Below are positions 1 through 6,875 of a DNA stretch of 15,864 nucleotides, in pieces (positions within the stretch are counted from its first letter, which is position 1; each line of letters starts with the position of its first letter). The stretch spans positions 1-15,864 of the forward strand of contig CAVYMQ010000001.1 in the NCBI GenBank assembly GCA_963769665.1, given 5' to 3'. Both the position numbers and the translations under genes were made by a program. The stretch is from JACCTU01 sp963769665. Lineage in GTDB: Bacteria; Actinomycetota; Thermoleophilia; Gaiellales; Gaiellaceae. The notes under the pieces were generated by a model. It ran no database searches. It was not told where the DNA came from and worked only from the letters and a program-made list of their open reading frames with translations.

Positions 1-1
1 G

Positions 2-43
2 CGCCCCGAAGCGACCGAGCTCGTGCTGCGCCGCCGGGCCTAG
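2..43 (+). CDS. C-terminal tail of an upstream gene (partial)
   Basis: An open frame enters from the left edge and stops at TAG 41-43, encoding 13 residues that end in LVLRRRA. The basic tail and the stop just before the next promoter fit the end of a real gene on the same strand. With so little visible no family can be named, and chance openness is possible. Confidence 0.35.
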   Translation, partial: RPEATELVLRRRA

Positions 44-52
44 ACTGACCCC
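41..52 (+). promoter_or_regulatory. -10 element for a leaderless asp23-family transcript
   Basis: TAGACT at 41-46 fits the TAnnnT -10 pattern and is followed by six bases and then the GTG start at 53. Transcription starting about seven bases after the -10 would begin at or next to the start codon, a leaderless arrangement common in actinobacteria. No Shine-Dalgarno sequence lies upstream, which agrees. No convincing -35 is seen. The element overlaps the stop codon of the upstream frame. Confidence 0.45.
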
Positions 53-346
53 GTGGAGGGTCACGCGTCGATCTCGCCGGAAGTGCTCAGCCGCTACGCC
101 GCCGACGCGGCGCTCGCTGTAGACGGCGTGCGCGGACTCGTGGATCGCGCGCTTCCGTACCGGCGGGGTGTGAAGCTCGACGGGGACGAAGGCCACGTGA
201 CGGTCGAGCTCCGGCTGGCCGTCGAGTGGGGAGCGTCCATTCCGGCAGTCGGCAGAGAAGTGCAGCAACGCGTGCGCGAGTACCTGCGGCAGATGGCGGA
301 CGTCGACGCGGCGCGCGTCGACGTCGTGATCGACGAGGTCGCCTGA
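53..346 (+). CDS. Asp23/Gls24 family envelope stress response protein
   Basis: This 97-residue protein is one compact Asp23/Gls24 domain with almost nothing outside it. It opens with ISPEVLSRYAADAALAVDGVRG, carries the strand VTVELRLAVEWG at about 50-61, and continues into the helix IPAVGREVQQRVREYL and a closing VDVVIDEV strand. Family members are cytoplasmic proteins that can associate with the membrane and are linked to envelope or alkaline stress in Firmicutes. Their biochemical activity is unknown and actinobacterial copies are little studied. GTG at 53 is chosen because it fits a leaderless promoter. The stop overlaps the next start by one base (TGATG), indicating translational coupling. 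Confidence 0.82.
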   Translation: MEGHASISPEVLSRYAADAALAVDGVRGLVDRALPYRRGVKLDGDEGHVTVELRLAVEWGASIPAVGREVQQRVREYLRQMADVDAARVDVVIDEVA

Positions 347-969
347 TGGCGGCGCACCTCTCGGGGCTGACGCGAGCGACGCTGCCGGCGACCCCGAGCG
401 TCTGTCACACCTGCGTCTGGTGGCAGTCTCGAGCCGGGCGCGCGGCCAACAAGGACCGCTGGATGGATCGCATCGAGGACGACTGGGGCGCCTGGGGCAC
501 CGTCTACCGCGACGAGCACGGCAACACGCTCGGCTCGATGCAGTACGGCCCGGCGGAGCTCTTCCCGCGCGCGGCGGAGCTTCCGGCAGGCCCACCCTCG
601 GAGGACGCCGTGCTCGTGACGTGCGCGTACCTCGTCGCGTCGTCGAGCCCGTGGGTGATGCAGTCGCTCTTCCTCGCCGCGATCGGCGACGCACGCGACA
701 AGGGTGCGCGCGCGCTCGAGGCGTTCGCGTACCGCTACCCGGAGGGTGAGAGCGCGTACGAGCGCTTCCAGGTGCACAAGACGATCTTCCCGCGCGACTT
801 CCTGTCGGACTTCGGCTTCGTCACGGTTCGGACGTCCGGTCGCGTCGAGCTTGCGCGGCTCGAGCTCGGCGGCCTCCAGCCGGCCGTCGAGGGTTCGCGC
901 GCGAAGGTGCTCCGCGTCGTCAAGGAGGCGTTCTTCCCCGAGCCGCTCCCGGCTCCGCGGCGGCCGTGA
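346..969 (+). CDS. GNAT-like N-acetyltransferase family protein
   Basis: The product is 207 residues from ATG 346, which overlaps the preceding stop by one base. The frame is open further upstream but that would lie inside the preceding gene. A Cys pair (C20 and C23, in VCHTCVWWQ) opens the protein, followed by a strand-rich stretch with GSMQYGPAELFPR and then SEDAVLVTCAYL. This pattern resembles a group of actinobacterial and Firmicute GNAT-fold proteins with an N-terminal CxxC. The later part has GDARDKGARALEAFAY, where GNATs place the acetyl-CoA helix, and SDFGFVTVRTSGRVELARLEL, the usual closing strands. The substrate is unknown. GNAT membership rests on pattern recognition; assignment to an exact subfamily would be a guess. 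Confidence 0.7.
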   Translation: MAAHLSGLTRATLPATPSVCHTCVWWQSRAGRAANKDRWMDRIEDDWGAWGTVYRDEHGNTLGSMQYGPAELFPRAAELPAGPPSEDAVLVTCAYLVASSSPWVMQSLFLAAIGDARDKGARALEAFAYRYPEGESAYERFQVHKTIFPRDFLSDFGFVTVRTSGRVELARLELGGLQPAVEGSRAKVLRVVKEAFFPEPLPAPRRP

Positions 970-1337
970 GCGAGGTCTTCGACCTCGGCCCCACGCGGCT
1001 CCGCGTCGTGGCGGCGACCGACGACGCGACGGTGATCGAAGGCGAGCTCCAACCCGGCGGCGGCTCGACGTGGCACACGCACACGCTCGAAGACGAGACG
1101 ATCGTCGTGGTCGAGGGTGCCCTCGTCGTGAACGACGGCGAGCGTCGCGTGGTCGAGGCCGGCGAGGCGCACGTGCTGCGCCGTGGCGTGCGGCACGCCT
1201 TCGCAAACGAGACGGAGGCACCGACGCGCGTCTATTTCGTCTGCACACCGGGCGGGCTGGAGCGGTTCTTTCGCGACCTGGTGAGCGGCGTGCCCGCCGA
1301 CGAGGCGGCCGAGCGCGCCGGGCTCCAGTTCGGCTAG
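966..1337 (+). CDS. Small cupin-domain protein
   Basis: This is a 123-residue single-domain cupin. Motif 1 matches G(X)5HXH(X)4E(X)6G in the GGSTWHTHTLEDE region (about residues 34-46), giving two His and one Glu metal ligands. Motif 2 is GEAHVLRRGVRHAFAN, with the usual Pro replaced by Arg and the third His ligand kept. A divalent metal site is therefore expected. The function could be enzymatic (isomerase or dioxygenase type) or ligand binding; sequence alone does not decide. GTG 966 overlaps the previous stop as GTGA, so the three genes from 53 form one coupled unit. Its TAG stop shares the bases CTAG (1334-1337) with the stop of the converging asd gene, leaving no room for a terminator between them. 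Confidence 0.8.
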   Translation: MSEVFDLGPTRLRVVAATDDATVIEGELQPGGGSTWHTHTLEDETIVVVEGALVVNDGERRVVEAGEAHVLRRGVRHAFANETEAPTRVYFVCTPGGLERFFRDLVSGVPADEAAERAGLQFG

Positions 1338-2263
1338 GCCGCGACGCGCTGTCGCTCGAGCAGCAGCTCGGCGATCTGGATCGCGTTCAGCGCGGCGCCC
1401 TTGCGCAGGTTGTCGCAGACCACGAAGAGGCTGAGCCCGTTCGGCTCGGTCGTGTCGCGGCGGATCCGGCCGACGAGCACGTCGTCGATGCCCTCGGCCT
1501 GCTTCGGGGTCGGGAAGTCCACCAGGCGAACGCTCGGTGCGGCGCCGAGCAGCCGGCGGGCGTCGTCGGCCGAGATCGCGTCCTCCATCTCCACCCACAC
1601 GGCCTCGGCGTGGCCGACCATCACCGGCACCCGGACGCACTGGGCGTGGATCGGCAGCTCGGGGAGCTCGAGGATCTTGCGCGTCTCGTCGCGGAGTTTC
1701 GCCTCCTCGTCGAACTCCTCGCCGTCGAAGTCCCAGTCCATCGCGAGGTCGGTGTCGTCGGTCGCGGTCGCGCGCAGGCGCTCCATCGAGGTCGTGCCCG
1801 CACCCGACGCTGACTGGTAGGTCGCGAGGCGGACGCGCCGCACGCCCGCTGCGTCGTGCAGCGGTTTGAGGACGCACGAGAGCGGGATCGAGCAGCAGTT
1901 CGGGTTGGCGACGATCCCGTCGTGCTCGAGTGCGCGCTCCCCGTTCACCTCGGGCACGACGAGCGGAATGCCGTCCTGCAGCCGAAAGGCCGACGACTTG
2001 TCGACGACGACTGCGCCGCCGGCCACGGCGTGGGGGACGAGCTCGCGCGACGCGGCGGTGCCGATCGCGAAGAAGACGACGTCGAGGCCGCCTGCGCTCA
2101 ACGTCTCGGGAGTGGCCTCCTCGACGACGATGCCGTCGATCTCCGTGCCGGCCGAGCGTCCCGACGCGAACAGGCGCACGTTCTCGTGCCCGCGCTCGCG
2201 GAGCAGCGGGATCGCGACGCGACCCACCGCGCCCGTCGCTCCGACGATCCCGACGCTAGGCAA
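1334..2263 (-). CDS. asd: Aspartate-semialdehyde dehydrogenase
   Basis: It catalyses NADPH-dependent reductive dephosphorylation of aspartyl-4-phosphate to aspartate semialdehyde, the branch-point step to lysine/diaminopimelate, threonine and methionine. The N-terminal Rossmann motif is VGIVGATGAVG. The catalytic Cys lies in NPNCC (C123), the helper Gln in ATYQSASGAG (Q150), and the substrate-binding His region in VMVGHAEAVWVE. From TTG 2263 the product is 309 residues, slightly short for the family (about 330-345). TTG is chosen because the Rossmann strand begins two residues later. An in-frame ATG at 2305 would add 14 uncharacteristic residues inside lysC. The start overlaps the lysC stop by eight bases, so the two genes are coupled and make consecutive enzymes. 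Confidence 0.93.
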   Translation of the reverse strand: MPSVGIVGATGAVGRVAIPLLRERGHENVRLFASGRSAGTEIDGIVVEEATPETLSAGGLDVVFFAIGTAASRELVPHAVAGGAVVVDKSSAFRLQDGIPLVVPEVNGERALEHDGIVANPNCCSIPLSCVLKPLHDAAGVRRVRLATYQSASGAGTTSMERLRATATDDTDLAMDWDFDGEEFDEEAKLRDETRKILELPELPIHAQCVRVPVMVGHAEAVWVEMEDAISADDARRLLGAAPSVRLVDFPTPKQAEGIDDVLVGRIRRDTTEPNGLSLFVVCDNLRKGAALNAIQIAELLLERQRVAA

Positions 2264-3479
2264 GCTCGAACGCCTCGTGCAGAGCCTGCACGGCGCGATC
2301 GACATCCGTGCTCGCGACGTGACAGGCGATCTTGATCGGCGACGTGCTCACGATGGGCGCCTCGATTCCCGCGGCCTCGAGCGTCGCGAAGGTCTTGGCC
2401 GCGACGCCGGGGTGGCTCTTCATTCCCGCCCCGACGAGGCTCACCTTCCCGAGGTCGTCTCGCGCGCTCCACTCCACGCCCAGCCCGTCGAGCGTGCGCG
2501 CGGCGTCGCGGCGGTCCTCCACCGGAGCGGAGAACACGATCTCGTCAGTCGTCTGGACGATCGTGTCGACGTTGACGCTCGCCCGCGCGAGCTCTGCGAA
2601 GAGCCGCGCAGGGGTCGTGCCCGTGACCCGGTAGACGGTCTCCTCGCGCTGGTGCACGACGGCTGAGATGAGCGCTTTCTCGAGCAACGTCTCGTCCTCC
2701 TCGCGGATCCAGGTCCCGGCGTCCTCGCCGAACGAGGAGCGCACGTGGAGCCGCACATTGTGACTACGCGCGACCTCGATCGAGCGGGTGGCCATCACGG
2801 CCGCGCCTGAGGCAGCCATCTCGAGCATCTCCTCGAACGAGACGACCTCGAGCTTGCGCGCGTTCGGGACGAGTCGGGGGTCGGCGGTGAAGACGCCCAG
2901 GACGTCCGTGTTGATCTCGCAGTGCTCGGCGCCGAGCGCCGCGGCGAGCGCGACCGCGGTCGTGTCGGAGCCGCCGCGGCCGAGCGTCGTCACGTTCTGG
3001 TCGGTCGACACACCCTGGAACCCCGCGACGAGCACGATCCGGTCCTGGTCGAGCGCCTCGTGGATGCGGTGGGCGCGCACGTCGACGATCTTCGCCTTGC
3101 CGTGCGTCGTGTCGGTCACGATGCCAGCCTGCGAGCCGGTCAGCGAGATCGCCTCGTGGCCGAGATCGTGGATCGCCATCGCGCAGAGCGAGTTCGAGAT
3201 CCGCTCGCCGACGGAGATCAGCATGTCGAGCTCGCGCGGGTGCGGGTGCTCGCTCACCTGCGCGGCGAGGTCGAGCAGCTCGTCGGTCGTGTGGCCCATC
3301 GCCGAGAGCACCCCTACGACGCGATAGCCGGCCTCGCGTGCGCCGACGAGCCGACGTGCAACCTCCTTGATCTTCTCGGGGTCGGAGACCGAGGTCCCGC
3401 CGAACTTCATCACGACGGTGCCGCCGTGGAGCTCTGCGCGCTGGACCTTCGGTACGGCCTCGTAGTCGGTGGTGGTCAC
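2256..3479 (-). CDS. lysC: Aspartate kinase
   Basis: It phosphorylates aspartate with ATP, the committed step of the aspartate-family pathway, and feeds Asd encoded directly downstream. The kinase domain shows KFGGTS at 25-30, SVGERIS at 89-95, INTDVLGVFTADPR and the nucleotide-site TLGRGGSDT at 165-173. Two C-terminal ACT domains follow (about 282-335 and 346-400, the second with VSLVGAGMKSHPG and IVSTSPIKIA), the layout of lysine/threonine feedback-inhibited enzymes. The 407 residues match the family, although the roughly 20 residues before TVVMKFGG are longer than usual, so an internal start is possible. GTG 3479 lacks a clear Shine-Dalgarno sequence. A 167-bp palindrome immediately upstream separates it from recR. 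Confidence 0.95.
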   Translation of the reverse strand: MTTTDYEAVPKVQRAELHGGTVVMKFGGTSVSDPEKIKEVARRLVGAREAGYRVVGVLSAMGHTTDELLDLAAQVSEHPHPRELDMLISVGERISNSLCAMAIHDLGHEAISLTGSQAGIVTDTTHGKAKIVDVRAHRIHEALDQDRIVLVAGFQGVSTDQNVTTLGRGGSDTTAVALAAALGAEHCEINTDVLGVFTADPRLVPNARKLEVVSFEEMLEMAASGAAVMATRSIEVARSHNVRLHVRSSFGEDAGTWIREEDETLLEKALISAVVHQREETVYRVTGTTPARLFAELARASVNVDTIVQTTDEIVFSAPVEDRRDAARTLDGLGVEWSARDDLGKVSLVGAGMKSHPGVAAKTFATLEAAGIEAPIVSTSPIKIACHVASTDVDRAVQALHEAFELA

Positions 3480-3490
3480 GCCGAAAGGCT

Positions 3491-3657
3491 AGATGATCAA
3501 TCGATAATTCCCGCCGCCGCGGATGGGGGTCTGCGCACGGCGCATCGCGCCCGCCTTGCCCGGCGCCAAGGCTTACCGGCCTTGGCACCGAACGAGTCGG
3601 CCACGCTGCTTGGCGCAGACCCTCCCCGCGGCAGCGCCAATTATCGATCGACCATCT
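3491..3657. repeat. 167-bp imperfect palindrome filling the recR-lysC gap
   Basis: The arms 3491-3509 and 3639-3657 are inverted copies, 17 of 19 matching, with the perfect core ATCGATAATT/AATTATCGAT. Moving inward, 3513-3522 pairs with 3626-3635 (9 of 10) and 3525-3536 pairs with 3613-3624 (one G-U). At the centre is a hairpin, GCCAAGGC (3565-3572) with GCCTTGGC (3579-3586) around a six-base loop, extendable by three more pairs past one mismatch. The pair sums stay between 7148 and 7151, so this is one continuous fold. It begins two bases from the recR stop and ends 11 bases before lysC. A MITE-like insertion or a transcribed structured leader/attenuator are the main options. No target duplication is obvious. 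Confidence 0.8.
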
Positions 3658-3658
3658 G

Positions 3659-4249
3659 TCACATCTCGCGGCGGCCCGAGAGGGCGCGCCCGAGCGTCAC
3701 TTCGTCCGCGTACTCGAGGTCTCCGCCCACGGGCAGTCCACTTGCCAATCGTGTGACGCGCACGCGTCCGCGCAGGCGATCGGCGAGGAACGACGCAGTC
3801 GCCTCGCCGGTCATGTTCGGGTTGGTCGCGAGCACGACCTCGACGACGCCGTTCTTCTCCACCCGGCGCATCAGCTCGTCGATCCGCAGATGCTCGGGCT
3901 CGACGCCGTCGATGGGCGAGAGCGAGCCGCCGAGCACGTGGTAGAGCCCGCGGAACTCATGCGTCCGCTCGAGCGAGATCAGGTCGACGGGATGCTCGAC
4001 GACGCAGATCACAGAGTGGTCGCGCCGCGCGTCGAGGCAGATCGCGCAGACCTCTTCCTCGGTGAGGTTGCCGCACTCGTTGCAGAACCGCACGCGCTCC
4101 TTCACTTCCTTGATCGCGGCCGCGAGCGCGAGCGCCTCGTCCTCCGGCACGCGCAGGAGGTGGAAGGCGAAACGATGGGCCGTGCGCGAGCCGACGCCGG
4201 GCAGGCGCGTCAGCTGCGCGACGAGGTTCTCGACCGCGGCGGACAGCAC
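3659..4249 (-). CDS. recR: Recombination mediator protein RecR
   Basis: RecR works with RecO (and RecF) to load RecA onto SSB-coated single-stranded DNA during gap repair. The 196-residue product has the standard architecture. A helix-hairpin-helix region lies at about 11-30 (LTRLPGVGSRTAHRFAFHLL). A four-Cys zinc finger follows (C56, C59, C68, C71), then a Toprim domain from about 77 beginning ICVVEHPVDL, with VVLATNPNMTGEATASFL near 140-157. Length matches the family (about 200). GTG 4249 is the start; an ATG at 4257 is out of frame. It lies 27 bases after ybaB in the conserved dnaX-ybaB-recR order. Confidence 0.96.
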   Translation of the reverse strand: MLSAAVENLVAQLTRLPGVGSRTAHRFAFHLLRVPEDEALALAAAIKEVKERVRFCNECGNLTEEEVCAICLDARRDHSVICVVEHPVDLISLERTHEFRGLYHVLGGSLSPIDGVEPEHLRIDELMRRVEKNGVVEVVLATNPNMTGEATASFLADRLRGRVRVTRLASGLPVGGDLEYADEVTLGRALSGRREM

Positions 4250-4276
4250 GCGGCCATTTTGCCTGTCCTCTTCGGA

Positions 4277-4597
4277 CTACAGGCCGAGCCCGAGGCCGCC
4301 GAGCGCCCCACCGGCCAGTCCGCCCATCCGCTGTTCCATCAGGGCCTGGGCCGAGCGGATCGCCTCGTTCACGGCCGCCATGACCATGTCCGCGAGCAGC
4401 TCCGGGTCTTCCGGGTCGATCGCCTTGGGGTCGATCGTGATCTCGGTGATCTCCATGGCTCCGTTCGCCTTCACGGTGACCATCCCGCCGCCCGCCGACG
4501 CTTCCACGACCTGCGTCGCGAGCTCCTCCTGGGCCTTCGCCATCTCTTCCTGCATCTGCTGCATCTGGCCGAGCAGCTTGTTCATGTCCATGCCCAT
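4277..4597 (-). CDS. ybaB: YbaB/EbfC family nucleoid-associated protein
   Basis: This is a 106-residue DNA-binding protein of the YbaB/EbfC family, a dimeric nucleoid-associated factor nearly always encoded between dnaX and recR. The N-terminal helix MNKLLGQMQQMQEEMAKAQEEL is typical, followed by the strands GGGMVTVKANGAMEITEITIDP and the C-terminal helix LLADMVMAAVNEAIRSAQ. The final 15 or so residues are a flexible Gly/Leu-rich tail. ATG 4597 overlaps the dnaX stop by one base (TGATG), so translation is coupled. ATG codons at residues 3 and 5 are alternative starts. Confidence 0.95.
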   Translation of the reverse strand: MGMDMNKLLGQMQQMQEEMAKAQEELATQVVEASAGGGMVTVKANGAMEITEITIDPKAIDPEDPELLADMVMAAVNEAIRSAQALMEQRMGGLAGGALGGLGLGL

Positions 4598-6192
4598 CAG
4601 TCGGTTTCCCCCTCTTTCAGCTCTCGTGCATCGAAGGTCTCTTTCACGAGCTCGAGGATCTCGTCCTCGCCGAGCTGCTCCTCGGCCGCTTCCTCGGTGT
4701 GCTCCCCGAGCTGGAACGCGACCGCGAGCTTGCGGCCGGTCACCTCGTAGAGCGCGTCCTGCAGCAGCGTCGCGTTCTTCGGGTCCTCGGCGAGCTTGCG
4801 GTGGAAGTCGGCGCTCGACGGGAACTCGAGCGTCAGGCGGTCGTCAGCCAGCCCCGCGAGGCGGGCCTCGCGCAACACCGACGCGGTCGGGATCGAGCGC
4901 TCCTCGACGGCGGGGAGGATCGTGCGCTGCCACGCTTCCTGGAGCGACTGGAGGTCGACCGAGGGCGGCGCCGCAGCGGGCGTGGCCGTTTCCGCTTTTG
5001 GCGGCTCGGGGCGAACCCCGGTGTCTGACACCGGCGCGGGGGCGGACGGGGAATGTCCCCGCTGTTCGAGCTGTTCGAGCCGATACGCCGTGGACTCTCG
5101 GGACAGGTCCGAGCCCGGGCGCGTCACCTTGACGAGCGCGAGCTCGAGTGGCAAGCGCGGATCGCCTCCTTGTCGCATGTCCTCAACGGCGACGTGCAGC
5201 AGGTCGATCAAGCGCAGAACCGGTGCCTCGCCGAGCTGGTTCGCCTGCTCGCGCAGCCGGTCGCGCGTCTCCTCGGTCACCGGCAGCGAGTCGGGCACCT
5301 CGCCCATGTGCTGCACGAGCAGGAGGTGACGCAGATGCTCGAGCAGGTCGGTGACGAGCCGACCGAGGTCCTGTCCTTGCTCGGACAGCTCCTCGATGAA
5401 CGTGAGCGCGCCGGCGGTGTCGCGGTCGACGACGAGGTCGAGCAACCGGAACAGCGCTTCCTCCTCGACGGCGCCGAGCCCCTGCAGCACCGACTGCACG
5501 GTGATCGTCCCCTCGCTGCCGGCGGAGAGCTGGTCGAGCGTCGACTCCGCGTCGCGGTACGCACCGCGCGCCGAGCGCGCGATCAGCGCGAGCGCCTGGT
5601 CGGGCACGTCGATCTTCTCGGCGTCCGCGATCCGCCGGAGCTTGCGCACGAGGTCGGGCAGTCGCGGCCGCGAGAAGACAAACGTCTGGCAGCGCGAGCG
5701 GACGGTCGGCAGCACCTTCGAGAGGTCGGTCGTGCAGAAGACGAAGACGAGATGGGGCGGGGGCTCCTCGATCAGCTTCAGGAGCGCGTTCCAGGCGGCG
5801 TCCGTGAGCTGGTGCGCCTCGTCGAGGATGTAGACCTTGTAGCGACCCTCTGCCGGCTGGAGTACGACGCGGTCGCGAATCTCGCGGATGTCGTCGATCC
5901 CGCGCTGCGACGCTGCGTCCATCTCGATCACGTCGAGCGAGTTGCCGCTCGTGATCGCCTGGCAGACATGGCAGGTGTTGTCGGGCGTGGCCGTCGGCCC
6001 TTGGACGCAGTTCAGCGCCTTGGCCAGGATTCGCGCCATCGAGGTCTTGCCTGTGCCCCTCGGCCCGGCAAAGAGGTAGGCCTGGCGCACCTGGTCGGCG
6101 GCGATCGCGTTTCGCAGGGTGCGGACGATCGGCTCCTGGCCGACGACCTCCTCGAAGTCCTGCGGGCGGTATTTCCGGTAGAGAGCGGCCAC
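4597..6192 (-). CDS. dnaX: DNA polymerase III subunit gamma/tau
   Basis: This is the ATPase of the clamp loader that places the sliding clamp on DNA and bridges polymerase III cores. Residues 1-170 show the AAA+ core: LYRKYRPQDFEEVVGQE, Walker A GPRGTGKTS (43-51), Walker B with DEAH (124-127), sensor region FCTTD, and SRC with its trans-acting Arg (166-168). The zinc module between them has C62, C74 and C77, but the position of the fourth Cys is occupied by Asp (PDNTCHVC). A Pro/Ala-rich linker at about 370-415 precedes the C-terminal tau-like domain. The 531-residue length is normal. GTG 6192 lies 12-14 bases after the SRP RNA, without a clear Shine-Dalgarno sequence. The linker coding region carries two adjacent palindromes. 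Confidence 0.96.
   Translation of the reverse strand: MAALYRKYRPQDFEEVVGQEPIVRTLRNAIAADQVRQAYLFAGPRGTGKTSMARILAKALNCVQGPTATPDNTCHVCQAITSGNSLDVIEMDAASQRGIDDIREIRDRVVLQPAEGRYKVYILDEAHQLTDAAWNALLKLIEEPPPHLVFVFCTTDLSKVLPTVRSRCQTFVFSRPRLPDLVRKLRRIADAEKIDVPDQALALIARSARGAYRDAESTLDQLSAGSEGTITVQSVLQGLGAVEEEALFRLLDLVVDRDTAGALTFIEELSEQGQDLGRLVTDLLEHLRHLLLVQHMGEVPDSLPVTEETRDRLREQANQLGEAPVLRLIDLLHVAVEDMRQGGDPRLPLELALVKVTRPGSDLSRESTAYRLEQLEQRGHSPSAPAPVSDTGVRPEPPKAETATPAAAPPSVDLQSLQEAWQRTILPAVEERSIPTASVLREARLAGLADDRLTLEFPSSADFHRKLAEDPKNATLLQDALYEVTGRKLAVAFQLGEHTEEAAEEQLGEDEILELVKETFDARELKEGETD
5018..5061. repeat. Paired palindromes within the dnaX linker
   Basis: CCGGTGTC-T-GACACCGG (5018-5034) and CGGGGA-ATG-TCCCCG (5047-5061) are two perfect hairpins 12 bases apart. 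Both lie in the part of dnaX that encodes the disordered linker (around PAPVSDTG). The arrangement resembles REP-type paired palindromes or the in-frame palindromic elements known in some genomes. No second copy is present in this window, so repeat status is inference. Confidence 0.5.
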
Positions 6193-6204
6193 CCGTCGAG
6201 CATA

Positions 6205-6284
6205 ACCGGGGGACGAGAGTGGAGATCCTTAGCGCTGCTTCCTTCCGGACCTGACGCGGTTCGGAGCCACTCACTCCCCCGGCA
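6205..6284 (-). ncRNA. ffs: Signal recognition particle RNA, small bacterial type (4.5S)
   Basis: The minus strand contains the universal SRP RNA helix 8 apical sequence CAGGTCCGGAAGGAAGCAGC (about 6234-6253). The flanking arms pair. The 5' arm (6283-6267, GCCGGGGGAGTGAGTGG) is complementary to the 3' arm (6222-6205, CCACTCTCGTCCCCCGGT) with small bulges. This gives one rod of about 80 nt, the 4.5S-like form without an Alu domain. It binds Ffh and guides ribosomes making membrane proteins. It sits immediately upstream of dnaX in the same direction. The exact ends are estimated from the pairing. Confidence 0.93.
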
Positions 6285-6290
6285 AGGGAA

Positions 6291-6296
6291 ATCGTA
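6291..6296 (-). promoter_or_regulatory. -10 element of the ffs promoter
   Basis: On the minus strand TACGAT at 6296-6291 fits TAnnnT and would start transcription near 6284-6283, exactly where the SRP RNA 5' arm begins. The -35 region is not recognisable. The same promoter could also supply the dnaX operon by readthrough. Confidence 0.5.
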
Positions 6297-6334
6297 GCTT
6301 CCCTTGGCGCGTGCGGTTTGACACGATAGGGGCC

Positions 6335-6763
6335 GTGGGGATCGCCGACGCCATGACTGTGAGGGTCGTGACGGTGCGGCCCGACGAGACCGTCCAGCTC
6401 GCGATCGCCCGCATGAACGAGGAAAACGTGGGCGCCGTGGCCGTCTGCGAGGGCCACAAACTGGTCGGGATCTTCACCGAGCGGGACGTCCTCCGCCTCG
6501 CGGGCGAGGGCTCGCAGTTCGGAGAGATCAAGATGCGTGACGTGATGACGACGCAGGTGCTGACCCTGACCCCCGACGTCGAGATCATCGACGCGGCCCG
6601 GCTGATGCGCGAGAAGAAGATCCGCCACGTGCCGGTCGTGGAAGACGGCAACGTGCTCGGGATCGTCGGCATCCGAGACGTCATGGGAGCGCTCGTCGCG
6701 CAGGTCTGGGAGACCCGCGACGAAGCCGCCCACGAGACTGCTCGCGGTCTGCTCTCGCGCTAA
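6335..6763 (+). CDS. Tandem CBS-domain protein
   Basis: The 142-residue product is essentially two CBS domains (about 4-58 and 66-120), forming a Bateman module that usually binds adenine nucleotides and acts as a regulatory or energy-sensing unit. Signature stretches are ADAMTVRVVTVRPDETV, VGIFTERDVLR, MRDVMTTQVLTLTPD and IRHVPVVEDG followed by GIVGIRDV. No catalytic domain is attached, so a partner protein is likely; its identity is not apparent from neighbours. GTG 6335 is preferred to an in-frame GTG at 6311 because it begins the CBS-typical GIADAMT. A CACGAT -10-like element (6322-6327) would also place transcription at this codon. Confidence 0.88.
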   Translation: MGIADAMTVRVVTVRPDETVQLAIARMNEENVGAVAVCEGHKLVGIFTERDVLRLAGEGSQFGEIKMRDVMTTQVLTLTPDVEIIDAARLMREKKIRHVPVVEDGNVLGIVGIRDVMGALVAQVWETRDEAAHETARGLLSR

Positions 6764-6766
6764 CCT
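6761..6766 (+). promoter_or_regulatory. -10 element of the tRNA-Val promoter
   Basis: TAACCT fits TAnnnT, overlaps the CBS gene stop codon (TAA 6761-6763), and would start transcription about six bases before the mature tRNA 5' end at 6779. The -35 region is weak. This promoter may also transcribe the cassettes placed directly behind the tRNA. Confidence 0.4.
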
Positions 6767-6778
6767 GTCACTGCTCTC

Positions 6779-6850
6779 GGGCGCATAGCTCAGCGGGAGA
6801 GCGCCCGCTTCACACGCGGGAGGTCCCTGGTTCGATCCCAGGTGCGCCCA
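6779..6850 (+). tRNA. tRNA-Val (anticodon CAC)
   Basis: The 72-nt cloverleaf is complete. The acceptor stem GGGCGCA (6779-6785) pairs with TGCGCCC (6843-6849), with discriminator A6850. The D-arm lies at about 6788-6803. The anticodon stem CCCGC/GCGGG encloses the loop TTCACAC with anticodon CAC at 6811-6813. The T-arm is CCTGG/CCAGG around TTCGATC. The CCA tail is not encoded. The 3' 45 bases (through T6851) recur downstream twice, showing that this gene is an integration target. Confidence 0.97.
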
Positions 6851-6851
6851 T
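6807..6851 (+). repeat. Attachment-site copy 1 (within tRNA-Val)
   Basis: These 45 bp run from the 5' side of the anticodon stem through the 3' end of the tRNA plus one base. They are identical to 8476-8520. A repeat starting at the anticodon arm and ending at the tRNA 3' end is the classic footprint of site-specific integration with crossover in the anticodon loop. Confidence 0.9.
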
Positions 6852-6875
6852 CTTCGGTGCGAGACTACGCGCCGC

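Noticed and set aside
226..345. Earlier start for the GNAT-like protein
   Set aside because: It would run inside the Asp23-family gene in another frame. The ATG at 346 overlaps the upstream stop in the normal coupled manner and begins a sensible N-terminus.
3480..3658. Lysine riboswitch upstream of lysC
   Set aside because: The conserved lysine-riboswitch core was not recognised. The gap is explained by one long imperfect palindrome, although another regulatory RNA is not excluded.
6318..6323. Perfect TTGACA as a -35 element for the CBS gene
   Set aside because: No -10 element lies 16-18 bases downstream, and that position falls inside the coding region.
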